64,000 bases of DNA, taken from positions 59,083-123,082 of the forward strand of contig DATNGG010000014.1 in the NCBI GenBank assembly GCA_035605975.1, written 5' to 3'. This document shows, in pieces, positions 25,608 through 34,368 of this stretch; within the stretch, counting starts at the first letter, position 1, and every line of letters starts with the position of its first letter. The stretch is from CAIKMD01 sp035605975 (GTDB lineage Bacteria; Pseudomonadota; Alphaproteobacteria; ATCC43930; CGMCC-115725). The translations under genes and the position numbers were made by a program. The notes beneath the pieces were generated by a model. It saw only the letters and a list, made by a program, of their open reading frames with translations, had not been told where the DNA came from and did no database searches.

Positions 25608-26660
25608 CTAAAGCAAATCGCCGACCGTGGCCGATGCCCCGCGTTCGGTCTCGGGCACCAGCGCTGCCTGCGCCTGGCGATCGGCGCGCGAAGGCAGCGG
25701 CGCCTTGGGCGACAAGATCCAGCTCGCGACATCGCGGTCGACGGTGGCGCCGTCGAGGTCGCGCATCAGCATGTGATAGCCGTCCGGGTAATAGGCGAGC
25801 ACGCGCTTCCCATCCGGAACCGGCGGCAAGCGCGCGATGAATTTCTTCATCGGGCCGGACGGCACCACCTCGTCATGGGCGCCATAGAGCAGCAGCATGG
25901 GCTCTTTCAGCCGCGGCGCCGCGGCATAGGCCGCGCTCATCAAATCGACCAGGCCGGCGATGGTCGCGACGCGGGTTTTCTTGATCACCAGCGGGTCGCG
26001 CGACAGCTCGCGCATGATCTCGATATTGTCGCAGGGCACGATGTGCAGGCTTTCACCGGTGAAGGTCAGACCCGGCGCGACGTGGTCCAAGGTCCAGAGC
26101 GCGGCCTGGGCAAAGACATTGAGGGTTTGGCGTCCCCAGATCGCCGGCGCGGCCAGGATGATGCCGTCCGCTTGCGGCCGCTCCGCGCCCGCGACCCCCG
26201 CGACGGAGGTGATCACCACCGCGCCGCCCATGCTCTCGCCAAGGAGATAGAGCGGAATGCCGGGATAGCGCGCGTGGAGATGGCGGGTGACGGCGGCGAG
26301 GTCCGAATCGAGCAGATAGGTGCCGGGCCAGGCGCCGGGATAGGGCGCCGCGCCGAAGCCGCGCTGGTCGTAAGCGAAGGTGGCGATGCCGCGCTTCGCC
26401 CAGGCTTCGCCCGGCAGTGCAAAGGCGTGCGAATAATCGTTGAAGCCGTGCACCCCGACGATGATCGCCTTGATCGGCCCGTCGGGCAGCCAGCGGCGCA
26501 TCGGCAGCCGCGTGCCGTCATCGGTGACGAAGTCGCTGGCCGTCAGATGCGGCGCGGTGGCGGTGGTGCTCATGCGGTCGAAAGGATCGGGTGCGGCACA
26601 GGATGCCAGGACCAAAAAAAGCGCCGCCGCGGCGAGGAGAGCGCGAAGAGCGCGCATCAT
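25608..26660 (-). CDS. Alpha/beta hydrolase lipoprotein (monoacylglycerol lipase/lysophospholipase-like)
   Basis: Predicted envelope lipoprotein of 350 residues: a hydrophobic signal ends in the lipobox LASC near residue 21. The alpha/beta hydrolase fold has the oxyanion region GVHGFNDYSHA, nucleophile elbow GESMG, the acid in YGAHDEVVP and histidine in GYHML. It matches the Hydrolase_4 group of lysophospholipase and monoacylglycerol lipase-like enzymes. The ATG overlaps the ABC ATPase stop by 4 bp (ATGA), so the two are coupled, which suggests a shared role in lipid or envelope handling. True substrate unknown. Confidence 0.88.
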   Translation of the reverse strand: MMRALRALLAAAALFLVLASCAAPDPFDRMSTTATAPHLTASDFVTDDGTRLPMRRWLPDGPIKAIIVGVHGFNDYSHAFALPGEAWAKRGIATFAYDQRGFGAAPYPGAWPGTYLLDSDLAAVTRHLHARYPGIPLYLLGESMGGAVVITSVAGVAGAERPQADGIILAAPAIWGRQTLNVFAQAALWTLDHVAPGLTFTGESLHIVPCDNIEIMRELSRDPLVIKKTRVATIAGLVDLMSAAYAAAPRLKEPMLLLYGAHDEVVPSGPMKKFIARLPPVPDGKRVLAYYPDGYHMLMRDLDGATVDRDVASWILSPKAPLPSRADRQAQAALVPETERGASATVGDLL

Positions 26661-27655
26661 CGCTCCGGGCCGGGCGCGCGCGTCAACTGCAGGAAAATGT
26701 CTTCGAGATCGGTTTCTTGGCTGGTGACGTCGCGGATCGTGAGGCCGGCGGCCGAGATCGCCTCGAAGACGCCGGCCAATTCGGTGCGGCTCGGGGTATA
26801 GCGCAGGGCAAGGCGCCCCGGCGCTGCTACGGTGAGGCCCAGCGGCGCGAGCGCCGGCGGCAGGGTCTCGATCGGCTCGACGAGCGCGAGGCTCATGTTC
26901 TTGTCGTCGACCCGGCGCAGCAGCGCGTCCTTGGTGTCGCAGGCGGCGAGCCGGCCGTGGTGGATGATGGCGATGCGGTCGCAGAGCTCCTCGGCCTCCT
27001 CGAGATAATGGGTGGTGAGGAGGATCGTCACGCCGCGCGACTGGAGATCGCGGATCATGTTCCAGAGCTGGCGGCGCAGCTCGACATCGACGCCGGCGGT
27101 CGGCTCGTCGAGCACCAGCACCGGCGGGTTATGCACCATGGCCTTCGCCACCATGAGGCGCCGCCGCATCCCGCCCGACAGCGTCCGCGCCGCGACATTG
27201 GCCTTCTCGGTCAGCGCCACCATCTCGAGAATGGCGGCGGTGCGGCGTTCACGCTTCGGCACGCCGTAAAAGCCCGCCTGCATCTCCAGGAGCTCGCGCG
27301 GCGTGAAAAAGAAGTCGAGCGTGATCTCCTGCGGCACGATGCCGATCGCCGCCCGCGATTGGCGCGGCGCGCGGTCGACATCGATGCCCCAAATCCGCAC
27401 CGTGCCCGCGGTCTTGATGACGAGCCCCGCGAGGATGTTGATGAGCGTCGATTTGCCGGCGCCGTTGGGGCCGAGCAGGCCGAAGATCGAGCCGCGCGGG
27501 ATCGCGAGATCGATCCCATCGAGCGCCTTGGCGCCCGAGGCGGCGCGCCCATAGATTTTCGTCAGCCCGGCGATCTCGACCGCATGATCGGGCAGCGCCG
27601 TGCTGTCGCCGGCGGCGCGCGGCGAGGCCGTTTGAGACTGCGCAGAGGTCGTCAT
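26657..27655 (-). CDS. ABC transporter ATP-binding protein (ABC-2 / multidrug type)
   Basis: ATPase of the DrrA/CcmA/NodI-like exporter group (332 residues from ATG 27655; an ATG at 27682 would add nine). Walker A GPNGAGKST, Q-loop IVPQEITLD, signature LSGGMRRRL, Walker B VLVLDEPTAGVD and H-loop TTHYLEEAEEL are present, followed by a C-terminal domain of about 90 residues typical of DrrA-like proteins. No ABC-2 permease is adjacent; the next gene downstream is the coupled lipoprotein hydrolase. The partner permease must be elsewhere. Confidence 0.9.
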   Translation of the reverse strand: MTTSAQSQTASPRAAGDSTALPDHAVEIAGLTKIYGRAASGAKALDGIDLAIPRGSIFGLLGPNGAGKSTLINILAGLVIKTAGTVRIWGIDVDRAPRQSRAAIGIVPQEITLDFFFTPRELLEMQAGFYGVPKRERRTAAILEMVALTEKANVAARTLSGGMRRRLMVAKAMVHNPPVLVLDEPTAGVDVELRRQLWNMIRDLQSRGVTILLTTHYLEEAEELCDRIAIIHHGRLAACDTKDALLRRVDDKNMSLALVEPIETLPPALAPLGLTVAAPGRLALRYTPSRTELAGVFEAISAAGLTIRDVTSQETDLEDIFLQLTRAPGPER

Positions 27656-27708
27656 TGATTGTGTCGGGGCAAGGGGTATCATCCGCGCGGCAGTGAGGTC
27701 AACGAGCG

Positions 27709-27903
27709 ATGCAGCCTTTCGAGACGATCTATGTGGCGGAGAATGTTGTCGCGTGCAATGGCGGCGGCGGGCCTTTGGGGCATCCCCTCGTCTACCTCAA
27801 TCTTTCGGCCGAGGGAAAGGTCGAATGCCCCTATTGCTCGCGGCTTTTCATCCGCGGCGCCGCGCCGCAGAGCGGGACCACGCCGCGTCCTCCGGCGCCC
27901 TGA
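27709..27903 (+). CDS. CHCC-type zinc-finger protein
   Basis: A 64-residue protein with one zinc site formed by Cys in VVACNGG, His in LGHPLVYLNL and the CPYC pair in VECPYCSRLF. This is the CHCC pattern shared with the NDUFS6 accessory subunit of complex I and common small proteobacterial proteins. The tail is proline-rich. polA follows three bases after its stop, so the two are likely one transcript. Confidence 0.9.
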   Translation: MQPFETIYVAENVVACNGGGGPLGHPLVYLNLSAEGKVECPYCSRLFIRGAAPQSGTTPRPPAP

Positions 27904-27906
27904 GTC

Positions 27907-30705
27907 TTGAGCGCGCCCAAGCACGTTTATTTGATCGACGGCTCGGGGTTCATCTTCCGCGCCTATCACGCGCTGCCGCCGCTGACGCGGCCCGACGGCA
28001 CGCCGGTCGGCGCAGTGCTGGGCTTCACCAACATGCTGTTGAAGCTGTTGCAGGACACCGACGCCGACCATATCGCCGTCGTCTTCGACAGCGCGGCGAC
28101 GACCTTCCGCAACCGCCTCTATGACCAATACAAGGCCAATCGCCCCGAGCTACCGCCCGATCTCGTGCCGCAATTCAAGCTGGTGCGCGCCGCGACCGAC
28201 GCGCTCAGCATCTGCCGCATCGAGCAGCCGGATTACGAGGCCGACGACCTGATCGCGACTTATGCCCGCGAGGGCGCGGCGCGCGGCGCGACCGTCACGA
28301 TCGTGTCATCCGACAAGGATATGATGCAGCTGATCTCCGATCGGATTGCGATGCTCGATCCGATCAAGATGAAGCCGATCGGCGAAGCCGAGGTACGCGA
28401 GAAATTCGGCGTCGGCCCGGACAAGGTGATCGAGGTGCAGGCGCTGATCGGCGACAGCGTCGACAATGTGCCGGGCGTGCCGGGCATCGGCGCCAAGACC
28501 GCGGCCGAGCTCATTACTGCTTACGGCGATGTCGAAACCCTGCTGGCGCGCGCGGGCGAGATCAAGCAGCCCAAGCGCCGCCAGACCTTGATCGATCATG
28601 CCGAGGAGGCGCGCCTCTCGAAGAAGCTGGTGACGCTCGACGATCACGTGCCGCTGCCTTGCCCGATCGACGATTTGGCGGTGCGGCCGCTCGATGCGGC
28701 GAAAGTCACGGCGTTTCTCCAGGAACAGAATTTCCGCTCGCTGCTGGCGCGGCTGCAGCCGCGCTTGACCGGCGGCGCGGCAAGCCCCTCCGCCGACGCC
28801 GAGACGCCCGCGGTGCATCCCTCGGTCGCTTTGGCCGATGCGGTGCGGCGCTATGAGCTCGTCCAGGACGCCGCGACCCTCGATCGCTGGATCGATGCGG
28901 CGCGCGCGCAAGGCGCGGTGGCGATCCATGCCGAGACCAGCTCGCCCGATCGCGCGCGCGGCGCGATCCTCGGCATTGCGCTGGCGCTTGCGCCGGGCGA
29001 GGCGTGCTACATCCCGCTCGGCCATTGCGCGCCGGAGAGCGCGGGACAAGGCGATGGGCTCGCCCTCGCCGGTCCCTCCGCCCCGGCGCCCAAGCAAATC
29101 ACCCGCGAGGAGGCGCTGCGCCGCTTGCAGCCGCTCCTCGAAGAGGCGGGCGTCTTGAAGATCGGCCACAACATCAAAGAGGACATCGCGGCTTTCGCCA
29201 ATTCCGGCATCGCGCTCGGCCCGATCGATTGCGCAATGCTGATGTCCTTCGTGCTGGAGGCCGGAGCGCATGGCCACAGCCTCGAGGAGTTGGCGCAGCT
29301 CCATTTCGGCCACGAGACCGTCAAATACAAGGATGTGGCGGGCTCGGGACGAAACCATATCGGCTTCGCCGCGGCGCCGCTCGAGAAGGCGCGCGACTAT
29401 GCGGCCGAGAACGCCGATTACGCGCTCCGCCTTCACCGGCTGTTGAAGCCCCGGCTGATCGCCGAGCACATGCTCGCCTTCTACGAGACGATCGAGCGCC
29501 CGCTCGTCGCGGTGGTCGCCGCGATGGAAGCCGCGGGCATTCGCGTCGACCGCGCCGAGCTCGAGCGCTTGTCGCGCGATTTCGCCCGCCGCATCGGCGA
29601 ATTGGAAGGCGAGATCCACAAGCTCGCGGGCCATCCCTTCAACATCGGCTCGCCCAAGCAATTGGGCGAGGTGCTGTTCGACGAGCTCAAGCTCCCCGGC
29701 GGACGGAAGATGAAGACCGGCGCCTACGGCACCGATGCGGGAATTCTCGAAGAGCTCGCGCTCAGCCATGACCTGCCGGCGCGCGTGCTCGACTGGCGGC
29801 AATTCTCAAAGCTCAAAAGCACCTATACCGACGCGCTGATCGGGGAGATCAATCCGCAAAGCGAGCGCGTGCATACGAGCTTCTCGCTGACCGGCGCCGC
29901 GACCGGGCGCCTCTCCTCGAACGATCCCAACCTCCAGAACATCCCGATCCGCACCGAGGAAGGCCGCAAGATCCGCCGCGCCTTTGTCGCCGCGCCGGGC
30001 CATCGTCTCGTATCCGCGGACTACAGCCAGATCGAGCTGCGGCTCGCGGCGCATGTCGCCGGCATCGACGCGCTGAAAGAGGCGTTCCGCGCCGGCGCCG
30101 ATATTCATGCGATGACGGCGAGCGAGGTCTTCGGCGTGCCGATGGCGAAGATGGACGGGGAGACGCGCCGGCGCGCCAAAGCGATCAATTTCGGCATCAT
30201 CTACGGCATCAGCGCGTTCGGCTTGGGCCAGCAGCTGGGCGTGCCGCAGGGCGAGGCGGCGGATTACATCAAGCGCTACTTCCAGCGCTTCCCCGGCATC
30301 CGCGACTACATGGAGCGGATGAAGCAGCGGGCGCGCGAGCGCGGCTATGTCGAAACCCTGTTCGGGCGGCGGGTGCACATCCCCGGGATCAAGGACGCCA
30401 ATCCGGCGCGGCGCGGCTTTTCCGAGCGCGCGGCGATCAACGCGCCCTTGCAGGGCTCGGCCGCCGATATCATCAAGCGCGCGATGCGGCGCATGCCGGG
30501 CGCGCTGAGCGATGCCGGATTGAAGGCGCGCATGCTGCTGCAGGTGCATGACGAGCTGGTCTTCGAAGCGCCCGAGCAAGAAGTCGAGGCGACGCGCGAA
30601 CTCGCCAAAACAATCATGGAAGGCGCCTGCGCGCCGGTGCTGACGCTATCGGTTCCGCTGGTGGTCGAGACCGGCGCCGCCAGCAACTGGGAGGAAGCGC
30701 ACTAA
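27907..30705 (+). CDS. polA: DNA polymerase I
   Basis: Fills gaps in repair and removes RNA primers (932 residues). The 5'-3' exonuclease domain (1 to about 290) opens with LIDGSGFIFRAYHA. The 3'-5' exonuclease-like domain (about 320-510) keeps the ExoII Asp (HNIKEDI) and ExoIII Tyr/Asp (YAAENADYAL), but the ExoI aspartate is His341 (HAE instead of DTE), so proofreading may be weak. The polymerase domain has motif A SADYSQIELR, motif B RRAKAINFGIIYG and motif C QVHDELVFE. The start is a TTG three bases after the zinc-finger gene; no ATG is available nearby. Confidence 0.97.
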   Translation: MSAPKHVYLIDGSGFIFRAYHALPPLTRPDGTPVGAVLGFTNMLLKLLQDTDADHIAVVFDSAATTFRNRLYDQYKANRPELPPDLVPQFKLVRAATDALSICRIEQPDYEADDLIATYAREGAARGATVTIVSSDKDMMQLISDRIAMLDPIKMKPIGEAEVREKFGVGPDKVIEVQALIGDSVDNVPGVPGIGAKTAAELITAYGDVETLLARAGEIKQPKRRQTLIDHAEEARLSKKLVTLDDHVPLPCPIDDLAVRPLDAAKVTAFLQEQNFRSLLARLQPRLTGGAASPSADAETPAVHPSVALADAVRRYELVQDAATLDRWIDAARAQGAVAIHAETSSPDRARGAILGIALALAPGEACYIPLGHCAPESAGQGDGLALAGPSAPAPKQITREEALRRLQPLLEEAGVLKIGHNIKEDIAAFANSGIALGPIDCAMLMSFVLEAGAHGHSLEELAQLHFGHETVKYKDVAGSGRNHIGFAAAPLEKARDYAAENADYALRLHRLLKPRLIAEHMLAFYETIERPLVAVVAAMEAAGIRVDRAELERLSRDFARRIGELEGEIHKLAGHPFNIGSPKQLGEVLFDELKLPGGRKMKTGAYGTDAGILEELALSHDLPARVLDWRQFSKLKSTYTDALIGEINPQSERVHTSFSLTGAATGRLSSNDPNLQNIPIRTEEGRKIRRAFVAAPGHRLVSADYSQIELRLAAHVAGIDALKEAFRAGADIHAMTASEVFGVPMAKMDGETRRRAKAINFGIIYGISAFGLGQQLGVPQGEAADYIKRYFQRFPGIRDYMERMKQRARERGYVETLFGRRVHIPGIKDANPARRGFSERAAINAPLQGSAADIIKRAMRRMPGALSDAGLKARMLLQVHDELVFEAPEQEVEATRELAKTIMEGACAPVLTLSVPLVVETGAASNWEEAH

Positions 30706-30727
30706 CCCGGCCGACGCGGCAGCGCCG

Positions 30728-32548
30728 CTATTTCGCGGCAACGCGCTCTGTCGATTCGATACGCTGCAGCAAGGCCTGGCGCTCTTCCTCGAGCTCGCGG
30801 GGAAGGTGGCGCCCGAAGCGACCGAACAATTCCTGCTGCTCGATTGCCTCGCTTCGCGCTTCGGCGGGATTGACCGACATGATCTTGGCGAAGCGGTCCT
30901 GGGGGAAAGGCAGGCCCGTCCAGTTGAGGTCCTGGTATTGCGGCATAAGGCCGAACGGGCTCTCGACCGGCTTTTGCGCGCGGCCATGGATGCGATCGAC
31001 GATCCATTGCAGCACGCGCATATTGTCGCCGAAGCCCGGCCAGGCGAACTTGCCGGACTCGTCCTTCCGGAACCAGTTCACGCGATAGATGCGCGGCAGC
31101 TTCTTGATGCGCCGCTCCATCGACAGCCAGTGGTTCCAGTAATCGGCCATGTTGTAGCCGCAGAAGGGCAGCATCGCGAAAGGATCGCGCCGGATCGCCG
31201 CCTGATTGTCGGCTGCCGCGGTCGCTTCCGAGCCCATCGTCGCGGCGAGATAGACGCCGTGTTTCCAGTTGAAGGATTCGAAGACGAGCGGGAAGGTCTT
31301 CGACAAACGGCCGCCGAAGATAAAGGCCGAGATCGGCACGCCGGCAGGATCCTCCCATGCCGGGTCGATGCTCGGGCATTGCCCGGCCCAGACGGTGAAG
31401 CGCGAATTGGGATGCGCGGCCTTGCGCCCGCTCTCGGGTGTCCAATCCTTGCCCTGCCAATCGATGAGATGCTTGGGCGGCTGCTCGGTCAGGCCTTCCC
31501 ACCACACATCGCCATCATCGGTCAGCGCGACATTGGTGAAGATGACGTCGTGATCCAAAGTCGCGAGCGCGTTGGGATTGGTCTTCGTGCTGGTGCCGGG
31601 CGCGACGCCGAAGAAGCCGGCCTCGGGATTGATCGCGCGCAGCGTGCCATCCGGCGCCGGCTTGATCCAGGCGATGTCGTCGCCGATCGTGCGAACCTTC
31701 CAGCCATCGAAGCCCTGCGGCGGCACCAGCATCGCGAGATTGGTCTTGCCGCAAGCCGAGGGGAACGCCGCCGCAACATAGGTCTTTTCGCCGTGAGGGT
31801 TTTCTATGCCGAGAATCAGCATGTGCTCGGCGAGCCAGCCTTGCTCGCGGCCGAGGACAGAGGCGATGCGCAGCGAGAAGCACTTCTTGCCGAGGAGCGC
31901 GTTGCCGCCATATCCCGAGCCGTAGGACATGATCGTGTGCTCTTCAGGGAACTGCACGATGTATTTGTGCTGTGCGTTGCACGGCCAGGGCACGTCTTTC
32001 TGGCCGGGCGCCAGGGGCGCGCCGACGGAATGAAGGCAAGGGACGAACTCGCCGTCGCCGAGCAACTCGAGCACCTTCTGCCCGACGCGCGTCATCATTC
32101 GCATGTTGACGACGACATAGGGCGAATCCGAGATCTGCACGCCGATATGCGAGATCGGCGAGCCGAGCGGCCCCATGCTGAAAGGAATGACATACATCGT
32201 GCGGCCGCGCATCGCGCCTTCGAACAACCCGTCGAGCGTCGCGTGCATCTCGCTCGGATCGACCCAATTGTTGGTGGGGCCCGCATCCTCCTTGCGCTTC
32301 GAGCAGATGAAGGTGCGGTTCTCGACCCGTGCGACGTCGCCCGCATCCGAGCGCGCGAGATAGGAATTGGGGCGCTTGGCGGGATTGAGCTTGATGAGCA
32401 TGCCCTGCGCGACCATTTGCGCATAGAGCTCTTCGGCTTCCGCCGCCGATCCGTCGCACCAATGGATCGAATCGGGCTGGCACTTCGCCGCAATTTCCTC
32501 GACCCATGCCAGAAGCTTCTTGTTGCGTGTGGGTGCCGAACCGCTCAT
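30728..32548 (-). CDS. pckG: Phosphoenolpyruvate carboxykinase (GTP)
   Basis: Converts oxaloacetate and GTP to phosphoenolpyruvate, the first committed gluconeogenic step. The 606-residue length and sequence are of the GTP type: kinase loop FPSACGKTN, active-site cysteine in the same loop, IGDDIAWIKP and FGGR region. The ATP-using PckA, the form commonly found next to chvI in rhizobia, has a different sequence and is about 535 residues. Here the GTP enzyme lies near chvI-chvG with only a HugZ-like gene between. Its ATG overlaps the stop of a possible 26-codon leader ORF. Confidence 0.97.
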   Translation of the reverse strand: MSGSAPTRNKKLLAWVEEIAAKCQPDSIHWCDGSAAEAEELYAQMVAQGMLIKLNPAKRPNSYLARSDAGDVARVENRTFICSKRKEDAGPTNNWVDPSEMHATLDGLFEGAMRGRTMYVIPFSMGPLGSPISHIGVQISDSPYVVVNMRMMTRVGQKVLELLGDGEFVPCLHSVGAPLAPGQKDVPWPCNAQHKYIVQFPEEHTIMSYGSGYGGNALLGKKCFSLRIASVLGREQGWLAEHMLILGIENPHGEKTYVAAAFPSACGKTNLAMLVPPQGFDGWKVRTIGDDIAWIKPAPDGTLRAINPEAGFFGVAPGTSTKTNPNALATLDHDVIFTNVALTDDGDVWWEGLTEQPPKHLIDWQGKDWTPESGRKAAHPNSRFTVWAGQCPSIDPAWEDPAGVPISAFIFGGRLSKTFPLVFESFNWKHGVYLAATMGSEATAAADNQAAIRRDPFAMLPFCGYNMADYWNHWLSMERRIKKLPRIYRVNWFRKDESGKFAWPGFGDNMRVLQWIVDRIHGRAQKPVESPFGLMPQYQDLNWTGLPFPQDRFAKIMSVNPAEARSEAIEQQELFGRFGRHLPRELEEERQALLQRIESTERVAAK

Positions 32549-32625
32549 GCACGACCTGCCATGCTGAAGGAGAACTGACCAACGACGCCGCCGGCGAAAC
32601 CGGTAGCAGCAAAAGTGGCAAGCAC
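32545..32625 (-). CDS. Possible leader ORF of pckG (26 codons)
   Basis: A GTG at 32625 has a strong GGAGG seven bases upstream (32637-32633) and opens a 26-codon frame rich in Ala, Gly and Phe. Its TGA overlaps the pckG ATG (ATGA). pckG itself has only a weak ribosome site, so translation may be coupled through this leader. It could be chance; no family is recognised. Confidence 0.35.
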   Translation of the reverse strand: MLATFAATGFAGGVVGQFSFSMAGRA

Positions 32626-32758
32626 GGCGCGACCTCCAGGCTGATTTTGGGTATTCCGCGCGACCACCGCCGGTAAAAACGCGGCGGCGCGATCGCTCGC
32701 TCGACCGTCTGCAATTACGTTATCGCCGCAAGCCGGCTCGCGCAACGCTCTTAGCCCC

Positions 32759-33535
32759 TTAAGACTGGGGTGGTGCGTCGCGATGTCGCGCCGACTGAGC
32801 AAGTGCAGCAAAGGATTTTTGCACTGCGGAAAGATCGGCGACGGACGCCGGGAAATCGAGCCGGGCGACGGCGCCGCCGCGGCGCAAATCAAAACCTTCG
32901 GGATCGACGCCGGTGATCTGCCATCCCGTCCCTGGCAAGCCGAGGAGACGCGCGGCATAGAGCTCGACCGCTGCCGCATGGTCGCGATTCATATGCTCGA
33001 GAATCTCGTGCTCGGCCTCGCGCAGCCAGCTCGTCTCCGCAGCGAACAGCAGGTCCGTGGCCTCGATCCAGTCGATCCGGCCGAATCCCGCGACGAGGTG
33101 GGCGCGCGTAACGCTCATGCGAAACAGCTGGAAATCCGCGAAACCGGCATAGGCGCGCGCCGAAGGATGGCGGCGCAGGAAGCGCTCGCGGCTCTGCGCA
33201 TCCGCAACCGGCGCGAGCGTGCCGAGCACGGTGGCGCGCGCGCCGGTCAGCGGATCGTCGTGCCCCGAGGTGCCGTCGAACAGCAGCGAGGCGTTGGCGT
33301 CGCGCGCGAGGTTCTTGGTATGCTCAGCAAGCGCCGAGAGCAGCAAGAGCGGGCTGCCATCCTGCTCGCAGGCGGCAAGCACGAGCGAGCCATAGGGCCA
33401 AATACCGGACGGGGTGGTTAACGCCGTCGCCAGCGCGGCGCGCTCGCAGCGGCGCATCAAGCCGCGCGCCTGGGCACCCGGATTGTTGCGGGGCTGTTGC
33501 GGTTGCGTTGCGCGGCTCATCGGGCGATCGTCCAC
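32759..33535 (-). CDS. HugZ-like / pyridoxamine 5'-phosphate oxidase family protein
   Basis: A split-barrel flavin or heme protein of 258 residues. The N-terminal PNPOx-like domain (about 25-160) has LATALTTPSGIWPYGSLV and LLLSALAEHTKN. The C-terminal DUF2470-type domain (about 175-250) has ILEHMNRDHAAAVELYA. This two-domain arrangement is that of HugZ/HutZ heme-utilisation proteins, but heme-degrading activity is not shown by sequence alone. The start is GTG 33535 with GGGAG upstream, or ATG 33520. It is divergent from chvI across an AT-rich gap of 137 bp. Confidence 0.85.
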   Translation of the reverse strand: MDDRPMSRATQPQQPRNNPGAQARGLMRRCERAALATALTTPSGIWPYGSLVLAACEQDGSPLLLLSALAEHTKNLARDANASLLFDGTSGHDDPLTGARATVLGTLAPVADAQSRERFLRRHPSARAYAGFADFQLFRMSVTRAHLVAGFGRIDWIEATDLLFAAETSWLREAEHEILEHMNRDHAAAVELYAARLLGLPGTGWQITGVDPEGFDLRRGGAVARLDFPASVADLSAVQKSFAALAQSARHRDAPPQS

Positions 33536-33553
33536 GCTCTCCCATTCGAGGCG

Positions 33554-33582
33554 AAGTAATATATAATATAATTATAGTTTAG
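33554..33582. promoter_or_regulatory. AT-rich patch in the hugZ-like/chvI divergent promoter region
   Basis: A 29-bp run with only two G/C bases stands out sharply in a GC-rich window. It contains TATAAT-like hexamers on both strands, including TATAAT on the minus strand suited as a -10 for the hugZ-like gene. It could also be an UP element or a binding site for a regulator such as ChvI. Confidence 0.5.
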
Positions 33583-33672
33583 CGACGCGCTGCCGCCGCG
33601 CTTGCGCCATAAAGCCGCCATAGTGCGGCTCGAAGTTGAAAGCTCGACGAAGCATCGTTAGAGGTATCTTTC

Positions 33673-34368
33673 ATGCCGAGTACCATTGCGCTGGTCGATG
33701 ACGACCGCAACATCCTCACTTCGATTACCATGGCGCTCGAGGCGGAAGGCTTCGCGGTGCGCAGCTACACCGACGGCGCCGAGGCGCTGAAGGGGCTGAC
33801 GGCGCAGCCGGTCGATCTCGCGATCCTCGACATTAAGATGCCGCGCATGGACGGCATGGAGCTGCTCGGCCATTTGCGCAAGGACAGCGCGGTGCCGGTC
33901 ATCTTCCTCACCTCGAAGGACGACGAGGTGGACGAGGTGCTCGGCCTGCGCATGGGCGCCGACGATTACATCAAGAAGCCCTTCTCGCAGCGTCTGCTGA
34001 TCGAACGCATTCGCACGCTCTTGCGCCGGGGCGAGCTCGCGCGCGGCACGGGGGGCGATGCCGAGCCGGCGATCCAGCGCGGCAATCTGCGGCTCGATCC
34101 GGCGCGTCATCAATGCACCTGGAAAGGCGAGAACGTCGATCTCACGGTGACGGAGTTCCTGCTGCTGAAATCCTTGGCGCTGCGGCCCGGGCATGTGAAG
34201 AGCCGGGATCAGCTGATGGACAGCGCCTATGGCGAGCACATCTATGTCGATGATCGCACTATCGACAGCCATGTGAAACGCCTACGCAAGAAATTCAAAG
34301 CCGCCGACTCCGACTTCGCGCAGATCGAGACGCTCTATGGCGTTGGATATCGCTACCGCGACGACTGA
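33673..34368 (+). CDS. chvI: Response regulator ChvI
   Basis: OmpR-family regulator of acid, envelope and host-interaction genes in alphaproteobacteria, partner of ChvG. The 231 residues begin IALVDDDRNILTSITMALEAEGF, typical of ChvI (only a short part is needed for recognition). Asp53 in ILDIKMPRMDGME is the phosphate site and YIKKPFSQRLL carries the conserved lysine. The winged helix has LTVTEFLLLKSLALRPG and DRTIDSHVKRLRKKF. It overlaps the chvG start by 32 bp. Confidence 0.95.
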   Translation: MPSTIALVDDDRNILTSITMALEAEGFAVRSYTDGAEALKGLTAQPVDLAILDIKMPRMDGMELLGHLRKDSAVPVIFLTSKDDEVDEVLGLRMGADDYIKKPFSQRLLIERIRTLLRRGELARGTGGDAEPAIQRGNLRLDPARHQCTWKGENVDLTVTEFLLLKSLALRPGHVKSRDQLMDSAYGEHIYVDDRTIDSHVKRLRKKFKAADSDFAQIETLYGVGYRYRDD

